NCBI GenBank assembly: GCA_963768075.1
Contig: CAVYHD010000013.1
Location: forward strand, 68,678-132,677
Direction: 5' to 3'
DNA length: 64,000 nt
Origin: QHXW01 sp963768075
GTDB lineage: Bacteria > Acidobacteriota > Terriglobia > Bryobacterales > Bryobacteraceae
Shown: positions 54,923 through 64,000 of the stretch, piece after piece
Position numbering within the stretch: position 1 is the first letter of the stretch
Layout: each line of letters opens with the position of its first letter
Made by a program: the position numbers and the translations under genes
Notes under the pieces: generated by a model
Told to the model about the DNA's origin: nothing
The model's input: the letters and a program-made list of their open reading frames with translations, nothing else
Database searches by the model: none

Positions 54923-56352
54923 CTAACCTTTCCAAAGTAAGGCTTTCAGTCGCGGGAAAACCTCCAAGGCATTGTCCCGCATGATCTGTTTTCCGATCTG
55001 CATAGCGTGCTGCTCGGCTAGATCCCCGTGTGCAACCTTTTCGGCAAGTACCTCACCCAGGCACCGGCGTGTGAACTCCGTTGCTGCATAGATACCCTCG
55101 GCGTGGTGTAGGTCGGAGCCCCAGAGTATTCGGTCGGAAGGCACAAGCTCCAACCATTCGTGGAATGCGCGCTTTGCCATCGTATAGCTGATTGTCGGCA
55201 GCCAGCAGGAATCGATCCACACATTCTTCGCGCGATTCATTTCCTCGAAAACGATGGCTCCGGTCTCACCCACCCAGGGAAAGCCGCCGTGCATCAAAAC
55301 GAACTTGGTTTTCGGGTTCGCCTCGATCATCTCGATCAGAAACATAGGGCTCGAACCCTGGATGCGGCCGTCCCCGGTGTGGATCTGATAAGGCAGATCA
55401 TACTTGGCGCTGAATTCGACCAGCCTCCACATGATGAAGTCTTGGAACTCCTTGATTTGCTGCGCGGTCAGTTCGGACCGCTTCCGCCCAAATACTCGGG
55501 CCGCTCGTGCGGTGGGGACATTATCGAACTGAAGTACTCGGTCATAGGCGGTATCATCATCCGTGAGACAAACCGCCCCTTGTTCTTTCGCCTCTCGGCA
55601 CAGAGATTCGATAACTAGCAGATAGTCGTCCAGTGATTGGACCGTCTTATTCCGCTCGCTCGCGAAATGGTAAGGATCGTTCAGAGAATCTTTGTATTCC
55701 GACGGGTGAAAGCCTCCTAATAGCGAGCTAGTGTTCAGGTTCCGCGCCTGAAATCGATAGGCTGTCGGATACTTGAGCTTTGCCCAGTACGGATCGATTA
55801 TCATCAGCTCGATGTTAGATCGCTCTGTGACCACGTATTCGATCCATCGCTTCTCTTTATAGTTTTGAAAGATGCGGCGGTCGAGCTCACGGGCCTGCGC
55901 ATCGGTGATGCGATCGAAATCCACGCCGTAGAGAGTCTGGAAAGCGGGCAGCATGTATCGGTAAAATGTCGTCGCGCGAGCATTGTCAAAATCGTGTTTC
56001 GCCCGCCCCACCAGGCATCGAAAGTCTCGCCGGGATTCCAGGCCGTGAGCCGGTTCGTCTGAGGGTAATAGCTGGTGTTCCATAGGCCGTACAGATTCAT
56101 GCCGCGGCCGCGATCAGTTTCGACGTAACCCTTAAGCGCGTCAAAAGGGCGAAGGTGGTCGTGACTATCGATGGCAGTTACAGAATGAAGATAGGCGGCG
56201 ATCCGGCCGTAGACGGTGGTTTGCTGCGCGACCTGCGATGCAGCGGTTGCCGGCATTATTAGGCCGGCGATACTGTTGGCGCCGATCTTGAGAATGTCCC
56301 GGCGGCATAACCGCAGGTTGGAAGATCCTACTAGTTTGGAGTCAGGCTCCAT
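54923..56352 (-). pseudogene. Amidohydrolase family protein with Tat-like signal, one frameshift
   Basis: About 475 residues if joined. N-terminus LCRRDILKIGANSIAGL is a Tat-like signal. HDH in AIDSHDHLRPF gives the metal site. The frame breaks by -1 in a G run near 56007 (WWG|RAKHDFDN). The remainder, LPYQIHTGDG, KFVLMHGGFPWVGE and ILWGSDLHHAEG, completes the amidohydrolase core. It resembles larger TIM-barrel members related to uronate-isomerase-like proteins. Probably in one functional group with the neighbouring amidohydrolase 89 bp downstream. Confidence 0.8.
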
Positions 56353-56406
56353 GCTCAAGAGGATACACCCGGAGAGACTCGATTAGGTCATGAAAATCTT
56401 CTGAAG

Positions 56407-56435
56407 TTTAACCCGCCGATTAGTAATGGTAGAAT
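56407..56435 (+). promoter_or_regulatory. Promoter of the H1-like gene
   Basis: TTTAAC at 56407-56412, 17-bp spacer, TAGAAT at 56430-56435, 37 bp before the ATG; AGGGAG follows as ribosome site. Confidence 0.5.
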
Positions 56436-56472
56436 CGGGGCTCATCGACATTAGATAGGGAGATGTTAAGAA

Positions 56473-56898
56473 ATGGCACGATACGAGGAAGGCTTTCTAC
56501 GGGCTGCGTTGATCGGCTACGAAAGTGAGAAGGTCAAAATACAAGCGGCCATCACAGAGATTCAAGTACAGCTTGGCCGCCGTGGTCCGGGACACCCAAA
56601 GGCTGCGGCCGGCGGCGAGGTACGTACGGCTCCAAAGAGACACCCGCTGAGCGCCTCCGCGCGCAAGCGAATCGCAGCGGCACAGCGGAAGCGTTGGGCC
56701 GCATTGAAGACCGCTTCCGCTACACCGCCAAAGCCCAAGCGCAAGCTGAGTGCCGCTGGGCGGAAAGCTATCATTCAGGCCACGAAGAAACGATGGGCGG
56801 CTGTCCGGTCAGCGAAAGCGAAGGCCGCTGGGAAGCCGAAGGCCGCCAAAGCTGCCAAGCCTAGGAAACCGGTTGCACAGGAAACGCCTGCCGCATAG
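56473..56898 (+). CDS. Lys/Ala-rich histone-H1-like protein with two tandem motifs
   Basis: 141 residues. Residues 1-36 are an amphipathic helix (RAALIGYESEKVKIQAAI). Then two copies of a ~20-residue motif: LSASARKRIAAAQRKRWAA (about 60-78) and LSAAGRKAIIQATKKRWAA (about 92-110), each followed by a short basic linker. The tail is a Lys-Ala-Pro run as in histone H1 or AlgP-like proteins. Strongly basic, so nucleic-acid binding is likely; a role in chromatin compaction or regulation is inference. Similar LSA..RxxIAxAxKxRWA repeats occur in many acidobacterial small proteins (recall). Confidence 0.75.
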   Translation: MARYEEGFLRAALIGYESEKVKIQAAITEIQVQLGRRGPGHPKAAAGGEVRTAPKRHPLSASARKRIAAAQRKRWAALKTASATPPKPKRKLSAAGRKAIIQATKKRWAAVRSAKAKAAGKPKAAKAAKPRKPVAQETPAA

Positions 56899-56905
56899 TC
56901 TCGAC

Positions 56906-58945
56906 CTATGACACGCGAATATCGAGCCATCCGAGTGGTGTAACTGTCGCGCGATCCGTGTCGCGAAGTAACACCGTGGTGGTCACTGCCTCTATGATTG
57001 CGGGACCTTCGATCGTTTGGCCAGCCGCTAACTTCTCTAAATCGAAAACCGGAATCTCCTTCCACTTATCCAGATAGACACGCCGGGGCCCGCGAGGCGA
57101 TCCTGGCTGGCGCACGGGGATTTCCGGTTCCGCTGGCAATTCCGGTAGCTCTCCGACGACGGCCACGCGGGCATTTACCAGCAGCACACTCTGGTCCGGC
57201 ATGCTGTACGTGTATAACTCTTCATGCCGGCGATGGAATCGCTCAACCACTTCCTTCATGACGCCGGGCGAGGTGAGATCCAAACCGTCTAGCGGCACGC
57301 CGACCTCGAAGATCTGTTCGCCGTACCGCATATCTACCGACCGATGGATGCGCACCGTGCCTCGGAAAGCCTGTGCCAGACGCCGCTTCCCTTCGTCCTC
57401 CATGTTGGTAAACAAGCGGCGCAACATCCCGGCAGTCACCGCATGCGCGTCTCCGATGTGTGTTCGCACCAGTTCACACCGGAGATCTGTCGCCAGCATG
57501 CCCCACGCCGATAAGACCGCGGCCAGCCGCGGCAGCGCCACCCGTCCGATCCCCAAGCGGCGCGCGACGTCGGTAACATGCAGCCCCGCGGCGCCGCCGA
57601 AGGCGAGCAGCGAGAAACGCCGTGGATCGATTCCCCGGCGTACTGAAGCCAAGCGGACTCCATCGGCCATACGCGTATTGACCACCTGATGGATCCCCCT
57701 TGCCGCGGCCATCCGGCTGATCCCGAGTCGACCCGCCACGACATTCACCGCGCGTTCGGCCGCAGCGATATTCAATCGTGTTCGGCCCCCCAGAAAGTTT
57801 ATCGGGCTCAGATAACCCAGCACTAAGTTCGCATCGGTTACCGTCGCCGTGGTACCTCCTTTTCCGTAGCAGGCCGGCCCCGGGTCTGCGCCTGCGCTAG
57901 CGGGCCCGACCTGTAGGATGCCTCCCTTGTCCACCCAAGCCGTCGATCCACCTCCCGCTCCCAGACTTACGATGTCCAGACTCGGCAGCGACACTCGATT
58001 GACTCCCACCCCTAGGTTCACCGCCATCTGCGGCTCGCCATTTACGATCAGCGAAATATCCGTGCTGGTACCGCCCATGTCGAACGGGATCAGATTGGCT
58101 TCTCCCAACAGGCGCGCGCTGTACCGGCTCGCCGCGACCCCACCAGCAGGACCCGATAGCACCGAACCCGCGGCCAGCCGCACTGACTCATCGATCGAGG
58201 CCACGCCCCCGTGCGATTGCATGATCAGCACGGGACCCTGATAACCCGCGTCTTGAAGCCGAGTGCGCAAACGGACCAGGTACCGCGAAAGTACCGGGCC
58301 CACGCATGCGTTTACTACCGTAGTCGAGACCCGTTCATATTCCTTGATCTGGGGCAGGACTTCGAACGAGAGGGAAACGTAGGCGTCCGGCAGTTCGCGG
58401 GTGAGGGCCGCGCGTGTCATTTCTTCGTGCCGCGGATTTCGGTAGGAGTGCAGATAGCAAACCGCCACCGCTTCCACACGCTGCCTCTTGAGCTTCGCAA
58501 TGGCACGATTGAGCGACCGAAGATCGATCGGTGTCGCCACGCTGCCATCCGCGCGAATCCTTTCTCGCACTCCAATCCGCCGCGCCCGTGGTACCAGAGG
58601 TTCCGGAGCCGGAACGCGCAGGTTGTAACGGTCGTCCTTCAATCCCTCGCGCATCTCGAGGATGTCCCGGTGGCCCTCTGTGGTCAGCAGACCGACTCGC
58701 GCGCCCTTTCGTTCGAGCAGAGCGTTGGTCGCAACGGTCGTACCATGTACGATTCGCTCGGTCTCGCGCAGAAGCCCGTATAGATCGCGGCCAAGCGCTG
58801 CCGCGAGACGCGCAAGTCCGTCCATTACGCCAAGGGATGGATCGGAAGGCGTCGAGGCGGCCTTCGCCAGAATCACTTCTCCGCGCTCATCGACTCCCAC
58901 AAGGTCCGTGAAGGTGCCGCCTACATCAATTCCAATCCGGTACAT
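56906..58945 (-). CDS. Hydantoinase A / 5-oxoprolinase-type subunit (HyuA)
   Basis: 679 residues from MYRIGIDVGGTFTD, the canonical family start; the upstream open frame overlaps HyuB. ASKHA ATPase fold: DVGGTFTD phosphate loop, VHGTTVATNALLERKG, PFDMGGTSTDISLI and LAFGGAAGLH. It hydrolyses ATP to open a cyclic amide (hydantoin, 5-oxoproline) with HyuB, or acts in acetone-carboxylase-like reactions. HyuB ends 5 bp upstream, so the two are co-translated. Its 3' end is 8 bp from the convergent H1-like gene. Confidence 0.92.
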   Translation of the reverse strand: MYRIGIDVGGTFTDLVGVDERGEVILAKAASTPSDPSLGVMDGLARLAAALGRDLYGLLRETERIVHGTTVATNALLERKGARVGLLTTEGHRDILEMREGLKDDRYNLRVPAPEPLVPRARRIGVRERIRADGSVATPIDLRSLNRAIAKLKRQRVEAVAVCYLHSYRNPRHEEMTRAALTRELPDAYVSLSFEVLPQIKEYERVSTTVVNACVGPVLSRYLVRLRTRLQDAGYQGPVLIMQSHGGVASIDESVRLAAGSVLSGPAGGVAASRYSARLLGEANLIPFDMGGTSTDISLIVNGEPQMAVNLGVGVNRVSLPSLDIVSLGAGGGSTAWVDKGGILQVGPASAGADPGPACYGKGGTTATVTDANLVLGYLSPINFLGGRTRLNIAAAERAVNVVAGRLGISRMAAARGIHQVVNTRMADGVRLASVRRGIDPRRFSLLAFGGAAGLHVTDVARRLGIGRVALPRLAAVLSAWGMLATDLRCELVRTHIGDAHAVTAGMLRRLFTNMEDEGKRRLAQAFRGTVRIHRSVDMRYGEQIFEVGVPLDGLDLTSPGVMKEVVERFHRRHEELYTYSMPDQSVLLVNARVAVVGELPELPAEPEIPVRQPGSPRGPRRVYLDKWKEIPVFDLEKLAAGQTIEGPAIIEAVTTTVLLRDTDRATVTPLGWLDIRVS

Positions 58946-58949
58946 TCTT

Positions 58950-60620
58950 TCAGATCTTCCTTCGCCCTGACGTTGTCCGCGTCGTAAAGCCATTGGCAAG
59001 GTCCGCCGCGCGAGCTTCCGGCCTGCGCCGTAGCCGTTCTCCCCAACCGCCTCCGCCGGCTGACTCAATGAGAAACACGTCGCCAGGCTCGATCGGAATC
59101 CCGACTTCTTTGGTTTTTAACAGGCGGTTGCGCCCACCGCTCTGGAGCCGGTAGCGGTGCGGCAGGCCATCCTTCCCGCCGGCCATACCACAAGCGCCAT
59201 GCCGGACTCCGTCGCCCGCAGTATTCGCTCTGGCAGGTTCGGAAACTTCCATCACCATCTCGAGCACACAGCCCGGGCCGCCGCGATACCGGCCATCTCC
59301 TCCCGAATCGGGCCGAAACTCGTGGCGCCGGAAGAACAGAGGGAATCGCGCCTCCATTACCTCGATACTGCCGAACTTGATTCCACCTGCCGCCTGCCAT
59401 TCCCCCGCCGCGGGCCAGCCATCTCCCGCTGACGACGCGCCTCCTCCCGGCCGTGCGTGGAAAAGGTGCCAGATGAACGGCTCCCCCGTTTTGGGATGTT
59501 TCCCCTGAATCGCCATTCTGAAACGGCGCCCCCATCCGGCCATGGCTCGTTCCGGACATGTGCGTGCAAGGGCCTTGATGATCGCCTCGCCGATCTCCTG
59601 GCCGCAGTGGTTCGTGCATAGCGTTACCGGCGCCGGGCATCTCGCCCACACCACTGTTCCTTCGCGCGCTACCACGGTCAGCGGCCGAAACGTGCCGTCG
59701 TTCTTCGGTGTCTCCGGATCGATCAGGTAAGCCAGCGCCATCGCCACTGCCGACCGCATGTTGGCGTATGAGGAGTTGATGAATCCGATGACCTGTGGGT
59801 GCGAAGCGCTGAGATCCACAATCAGGTTCGAGCCGCGCTTGGTGACCTTCGCTCGCACAAAGATGTCGCTGCAGCCGTGACCGTCGTCGTCCAGGACTGC
59901 CTCCCCGTGGTAAACGCCGTCTTTCCATTTGGCGATACACGCCCGCGTCTGCCGCTCCGCCGTTTTTAGCACGGCTTCCACGGTCTCATGAGTCGTTTGC
60001 GGCCCATATTCGTCGAGTAGCGCCAGCAGCCTTTGCTCTCCCACGCGAGCCGAGCCGATCATCGCCGCCATGTCACCCTCGAAGTCGCGCGAGTGCCGCA
60101 CGTTAGTGACGATCATGTGGAGAACGTCGTCCCGCATTACGCCGGACCGGACCAGGCATAGCGGCGGAATGCGTATCCCTTCCTGCCAGATCTCAGTCGC
60201 GCCGGGATTGTACCCGCCATGGGTCGCGCCGCCGATATCGCTCTGGTGGGAACGGTTGATGGACCAAAACATCAGCCGCTCACCGGAGAACACTGGTACA
60301 AACACGGTCAGATCAGGCAGGTGATTGTTCCCGTGGTACGGATCATTCAGAAGATACACATCGCCCGACCGCACCCGATCGCCGAAAGCCTTTGTGATCG
60401 AATGCACCGCCCAAGGTAGCGCGCCTACATGGATCGGGACGTGTTCCGCTTGGGCTACCAACCTTCCGGCGGTGTCGCAGATTCCGGTTGAGAAATCGCG
60501 GCTCGAATTAAGGATCTGGGAATACGATGTCCGTAGCATCGCCTCGCCCATCTCCTCGACAATTCCATGGAGTCTGTGCTGAACCACGGACACGGTAATC
60601 GGGTCGACATGTCTTGCCAC
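58950..60620 (-). CDS. Hydantoinase B / 5-oxoprolinase-type subunit (HyuB)
   Basis: About 556 residues from a GTG (VARHVDPITVSVVQHRL); an ATG 25 codons upstream is possible but the extra residues look non-conserved. Blocks: MLRTSYSQILNSSRDFSTGI, DVYLLNDPYHGNNHLPDLTVF, NRSHQSDIGGATHGGYNPGATEI, SDIFVRAKV, and GGPGCVLEM, GGGGWG near the end. Partner of the downstream hyuA-like gene. Substrate not predictable. Confidence 0.92.
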   Translation of the reverse strand: MARHVDPITVSVVQHRLHGIVEEMGEAMLRTSYSQILNSSRDFSTGICDTAGRLVAQAEHVPIHVGALPWAVHSITKAFGDRVRSGDVYLLNDPYHGNNHLPDLTVFVPVFSGERLMFWSINRSHQSDIGGATHGGYNPGATEIWQEGIRIPPLCLVRSGVMRDDVLHMIVTNVRHSRDFEGDMAAMIGSARVGEQRLLALLDEYGPQTTHETVEAVLKTAERQTRACIAKWKDGVYHGEAVLDDDGHGCSDIFVRAKVTKRGSNLIVDLSASHPQVIGFINSSYANMRSAVAMALAYLIDPETPKNDGTFRPLTVVAREGTVVWARCPAPVTLCTNHCGQEIGEAIIKALARTCPERAMAGWGRRFRMAIQGKHPKTGEPFIWHLFHARPGGGASSAGDGWPAAGEWQAAGGIKFGSIEVMEARFPLFFRRHEFRPDSGGDGRYRGGPGCVLEMVMEVSEPARANTAGDGVRHGACGMAGGKDGLPHRYRLQSGGRNRLLKTKEVGIPIEPGDVFLIESAGGGGWGERLRRRPEARAADLANGFTTRTTSGRRKI

Positions 60621-60736
60621 CGCTCTATTGTAGTGGAGGGACTGGTCTCCAATTTGCAGTTTCAACGCTGGTACACCAATCCCAGATTGTCTCAAGACGT
60701 GTGGTAATCCAGCCCTTTGCTAGATTGGAATGAGCC

Positions 60737-62441
60737 ATGCGACGGTTGCTACTCATTTTGGCCGGGGGTGTATTGTGCGTTGCGCCCACGGCGGCACAGA
60801 CCGATTTTGACAAACTGGTAGACCGCTACTTCGACGAGTATTATCATTACCACCCGTCGCAAGCTACATCTGACGGCTTCCACCAGTACGATGCGCAGTT
60901 GGAAGACTACTCATTGGCGGCGAACGCCGCTGAGATTCGCTCCCTGGAACAGTTTCTCGCGGAGTTCGAGCATTTCCCCGCCGGGGGTCTTGCGCCTGAA
61001 ACAGCGGCAGATCGCCAGCTGGTGATTCACAGGATCCACGCCCAGCTGCTGGACCTGGAAAAAATCAGGCAGTGGGAGAAAAATCCCGACCAGTATATCG
61101 AGCGCTCTGGCTTCGAGCGTGTTCGGCATCATGAGCCGTAGCTTCGCGCCGCCCGAGGCTCGTCTGCGATCCCTTGTCGCGCGCGAGAAGCTGATGCCGA
61201 ACGTCCTGGTCCAGGCGCGCCGCAACTTGCGCAATCCGCCGCGTGTCTTTACCGAAGTGGCCCTCGAACAGTTGCCCGGGATCATCGGATTTTTCGAAAG
61301 TGACGTACCGGCCGCGTTCCACGCCGTTACAGATCGCAACCTGCTGGAGGAGTTTCACGCCAGCAACCAGACGGTCGTCGATGCGCTGAACGAGTATCAG
61401 AAGTTTCTGAAGGACAATCTGCTCCCGCGCTCGCATGGGGATTTTCGTATTGGCGCCGAAAACTATAGTCAGAAACTGTTGTATGACGAGATGGTCGAGA
61501 CGCCGCTCGACAAACTGCTTGAGATCGGCTACCAGAACCTGCGCCAGAATCAGCAGGCGTTTCGCGAGACTGCGGCGAAGCTCGATCCCACGCGCACGCC
61601 ACAACAAATTCTCGAAGAACTGGAGAGGGATCATCCTCCCGCCGGCGCCCTGCTGCAGAAGTTTCGCGACGTGCTGGGCGGGCTGCGGCAGTTTATCGCC
61701 AGTCACAATATCGTGACAATTCCTTCGGCGGAACTGCCCTTGGTAGAAGAGACTCCGCCGTTCGCGCGCGCTCTGACGACGGCTTCGATGGACTCGCCAG
61801 GACCGTACGAGCAGGTTGCCAAGGAGGGTTTTTTTAATGTAACGCTACCCGAGCCGGGGTGGAGCGCGGAGCGCGTGGAGCAGTTCATGGAAACGTTCAG
61901 CCGCGGTACCATCATCAGCACCGCCGTTCATGAGGTCTACCCGGGGCACTATACCCAATTCCTGTGGGTGCAGAAGGCGCCGTCCAAAGTGCGCAAGTTA
62001 ATCTCGGCAAATACCAACTCCGAAGGCTGGGCGCACTACACCGAGCAGATGATGCTGGATGAAGGGTACGGCAACGGCGATCTCAAATTGCGCCTGGGCC
62101 AGCTGCAGGATGCGCTGCTGCGTAACGCACGGTACATCGTGGGCATCGAAATGCACACTGGCCGGATGAGTTTCGCCCAGGGCCTCGACTTCTTCGTGAA
62201 GGAGGGATATCAAACCCCCGCCATCGCCGAAGAGGAGACGAAGCGGGGCGCCTCCGACCCGACCTACCTGTACTACACGCTGGGCAAATTGGAGATTCTG
62301 AAGTTGCGGGAGGATTACCGGAGACTGCGCGGCGCCCGGTTCCAACTGTTGGAATTTCATGACAGATTTCTCGCGCAAGGCTGCCCGCCAATCAAAATCA
62401 TCCGGCGTGCCATGCTGGGGAACGATAGCCCGGTCCTGTGA
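60737..62441 (+). pseudogene. DUF885 metallopeptidase-like secreted protein, one frameshift
   Basis: About 567 residues if joined. Signal peptide MRRLLLILAGGVLCVAPTAA. FDKLVDRYFDEYYHYHPSQAT opens the DUF885 domain. A +1 base near 61105 (YIER|LASSVFGIMSRS) splits the gene. The metal-site motif HEVYPGH is in STAVHEVYPGHYTQFL, followed by NSEGWAHYTEQMMLDEG, both diagnostic. Likely a periplasmic zinc peptidase. The next gene starts at a GTG overlapping the TGA by 4 nt. Confidence 0.85.
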
Positions 62442-63070
62442 TCCCGCGTTTTTCGGCTTACCTATTCGATATCGACGGTACGCTGGTCGATTCCGCTCCG
62501 GATATTTGCGGCGCGCAGAGCGAGGTGCTGGCCGCGGCCGGGTGCCCGCCGGTGACCTTCGAGTTCCTGCGAAGCTATGTCGGGCTCGAGCTGCGGGCGC
62601 TATTCCAGTCTCTCATTCCGGATATCAGTGACCAGGATCTTGCCAAACTGAGCGAGCAGTACTCGGTGAACTATCGCGGAAGGCGGCACGCGGATACGCG
62701 ATTGTACCCCGGTGTGCCTGAGGCCCTTGCCGCGCTGAGCGGCCGGAAATCGACAGCCACCACAAAGAGCACCGCCGGGACCAAGATGGTCCTGGAGCAC
62801 TTCGGTTTGCTGCACCATTTCGATCACGTGCAAGGCAGTGACGGGATTCGTTGCAAACCGGCGCCCGATGTGGTGAACGCCGCCATCGCGGGGCTGGGCG
62901 CATCGCCGGAGGACTGTCTGCTTGTCGGAGACTCGCCTGCCGACATGGAAGCCGGGCGCGCCGCGGGTGTCAAAATCTGCGCCGTGGCCTACGGTTACGG
63001 AGACCCCGTGGAGCTTGCTAAATGGCGCCCCGACTATCGGGTTTCGGATCTGCGGGAATTGGTGGCATGA
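62438..63070 (+). CDS. HAD-family phosphatase (phosphoglycolate-phosphatase-like)
   Basis: 210 residues from a GTG overlapping the DUF885 stop. Motif I FDIDGTLVDS with the nucleophile Asp, a helical cap (ICGAQSEVLAAAG...), motif II reads STATTKST in place of the usual xxTNK, motif III KPAPD, and motif IV LLVGDSPADMEAGRAAG. Removes phosphate from a small metabolite, perhaps 2-phosphoglycolate. Frame clean. Confidence 0.88.
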   Translation: MIPRFSAYLFDIDGTLVDSAPDICGAQSEVLAAAGCPPVTFEFLRSYVGLELRALFQSLIPDISDQDLAKLSEQYSVNYRGRRHADTRLYPGVPEALAALSGRKSTATTKSTAGTKMVLEHFGLLHHFDHVQGSDGIRCKPAPDVVNAAIAGLGASPEDCLLVGDSPADMEAGRAAGVKICAVAYGYGDPVELAKWRPDYRVSDLRELVA

Positions 63071-63103
63071 TGGTTTTTAGCCGCTCAACAAGGAGCAAAG
63101 CAT

Positions 63104-64000
63104 ATGGCAGACAGTACTCCGCGCCGCGATTTTCTGAAAACTTCGGCCGCCGTCGCACTATCCGCGCCCGCCGTTTTGCGCGCCCAAAACGCCACCGACA
63201 AGCTGAACATCGGCTGGATCGGCGTGGGCACGCGCGGCTATGCCGGCCTGGACTGGCTGCATAAGGCGGCTCCCGATAACGTAGCCGTGACCGCGATCTG
63301 CGACACCTACACCGGGCACCTGGCGCGCGCGCCAAGGACCGCATTCAGACGATCTACGGGATCACGCCCAAGACGTACAACGACTATCACGATCTGCTCG
63401 CCGACAAGTCGATCGACGCCGTCTTCATCATGACGCCCGAGCACCTGCATCACGACATGACCATCGCGGCTCTGCGGGCTGGCAAGAATGTGTACATCGA
63501 GAAGCCCCTCGCCCATACCATCGAAGAGGGCTACGACATTGTCAACGAGTGGAAGAAATCGGGAAAGATCGTGCAGGTGGGCACACAAAACCGCAGTTCT
63601 TCGCTCTACAAGAAAGCCAAGGAGATGGTGGAGCAGGGGCAGATCGGCGACATCCATTACGTCCGCGCGTTCTGGTACCGGAATTCGGCGCCCAATGATC
63701 CGGCATGGCGTTATAACGTTCCGCCCGGAAGCCAATCCCGAGAACACGGATTGGCCCAGGTTTCTCGGCCCTGCGCCGAAACGCCCTTGGGATGCGCATC
63801 GATACTTCCAGTGGCGCCTCTACTGGGATTACTCCGGCGGCATCTCGACCGACCTGCTCGTGCATCAGACCGACATCGTCAACTTCGTGCTGAGCAAAAC
63901 CGTCCCGCTTTCCTGCATGGCGTCGGGCGGCATCTATCGATGGACGGACAAAACCGATGACCGCGATGTTCCCGACACGCTGAGTGCGATCTACGAGTAT
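63104..64000 (+). pseudogene. Gfo/Idh/MocA-family oxidoreductase with Tat signal, frameshifted and cut by the window end
   Basis: Tat signal RRDFLKTSAAVALSAPAVL. Rossmann start LNIGWIGVGTRGYAG (GxGxxG), DTYTGHL. A break near 63333 (-1 or +2) and a +1 near 63730 shift the frame. Downstream blocks EHLHHDMTIAALRAGKNVYIEKPLA (catalytic EKP), VQVGTQNRSS and, after the second break, YFQWRLYWDYSGGISTDLLVHQ are typical of secreted acidobacterial and planctomycetal members. It would act on a sugar in the periplasm. The C-terminus is outside the window. Confidence 0.85.

Noticed and set aside
1..64000. CRISPR arrays, insertion sequences, prophage or replication origin
   Set aside because: No regularly spaced repeats, transposase or integrase motifs, terminal inverted repeats or DnaA-box cluster were seen.

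Overview
The window reads as a chromosomal piece of an Acidobacteriota genome, most like the Bryobacterales/Solibacter group. This is inferred from the mix of families: a tandem pair of acidobacterial VWFA-type secreted proteins, an ADOP-type MacB/FtsX permease, an Oar-like TonB-dependent receptor with an N-terminal carboxypeptidase-regulatory domain, two PVC-type haem proteins with HEAT repeats, a DUF1080 protein, a PEP-CTERM protein and KDO synthesis genes (Gram-negative envelope). Base composition is high-GC and even throughout. No phage, IS element, integrase or CRISPR array was seen.

Layout. 1-3.4 kb: a peptide/nickel-type ABC importer operon on the minus strand with ATGA overlaps. 3.4-11.5 kb: a signalling cluster made of a membrane HD-GYP/GAF/GGDEF protein, a receiver-less sigma-54 activator, a J-domain protein, two PilZ proteins, a TadZ/CpaE-like ATPase and a LuxR-type regulator with a degenerate receiver. 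Two palindrome families sit in its two intergenic regions. 11.5-14.2 kb: a phosphoesterase, prfB with its programmed +1 frameshift, and a Sua5-type synthase. 14.2-18.0 kb (minus): kdsB-pyrG-kdsA and a pseudopilin. 18.0-20.2 kb: two VWFA proteins and a small conserved-looking gene. 20.2-26.6 kb: a Czc-type heavy-metal RND operon behind three TTCTTAA repeats of exact 11-bp period; the three RND genes carry roughly 40 single-base indels. 26.6-31.5 kb: a 34-residue membrane peptide, then pheS-pheT-HNH-folP on the minus strand. 31.5-35.5 kb: a MocR/PdxR-like regulator with pdxS-pdxT, a low-molecular-weight phosphatase and a hypothetical gene. 35.5-40.9 kb: tRNA-Gln(CTG), then an accessory block (ADOP permease, decayed gene, GDSL/PEP-CTERM hydrolase, cytochrome P460) between two copies of a ~20-bp repeat. 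41-64 kb: a periplasmic/catabolic region with two giant PVC-type cytochrome proteins around a frame-disrupted TonB receptor, DUF1080, an ethanolamine-type permease, two amidohydrolases, a histone-H1-like protein, hydantoinase/oxoprolinase subunits, a DUF885 protein, a HAD phosphatase and a truncated Gfo/Idh/MocA oxidoreductase.

Reading frames. Every housekeeping gene is intact, while frame-breaking single-base indels cluster in four stretches: 3.8-8.1 kb, 21.9-26.3 kb, about 45.3-47.5 kb, and scattered sites at 56.0, 61.1 and 63.3-63.7 kb. Codons on both sides remain family-like, so unpolished sequence is at least as likely as real decay. Genes hit this way are typed pseudogene, but each entry describes the full ancestral product. 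Indel positions and counts come from reading by eye and are approximate.
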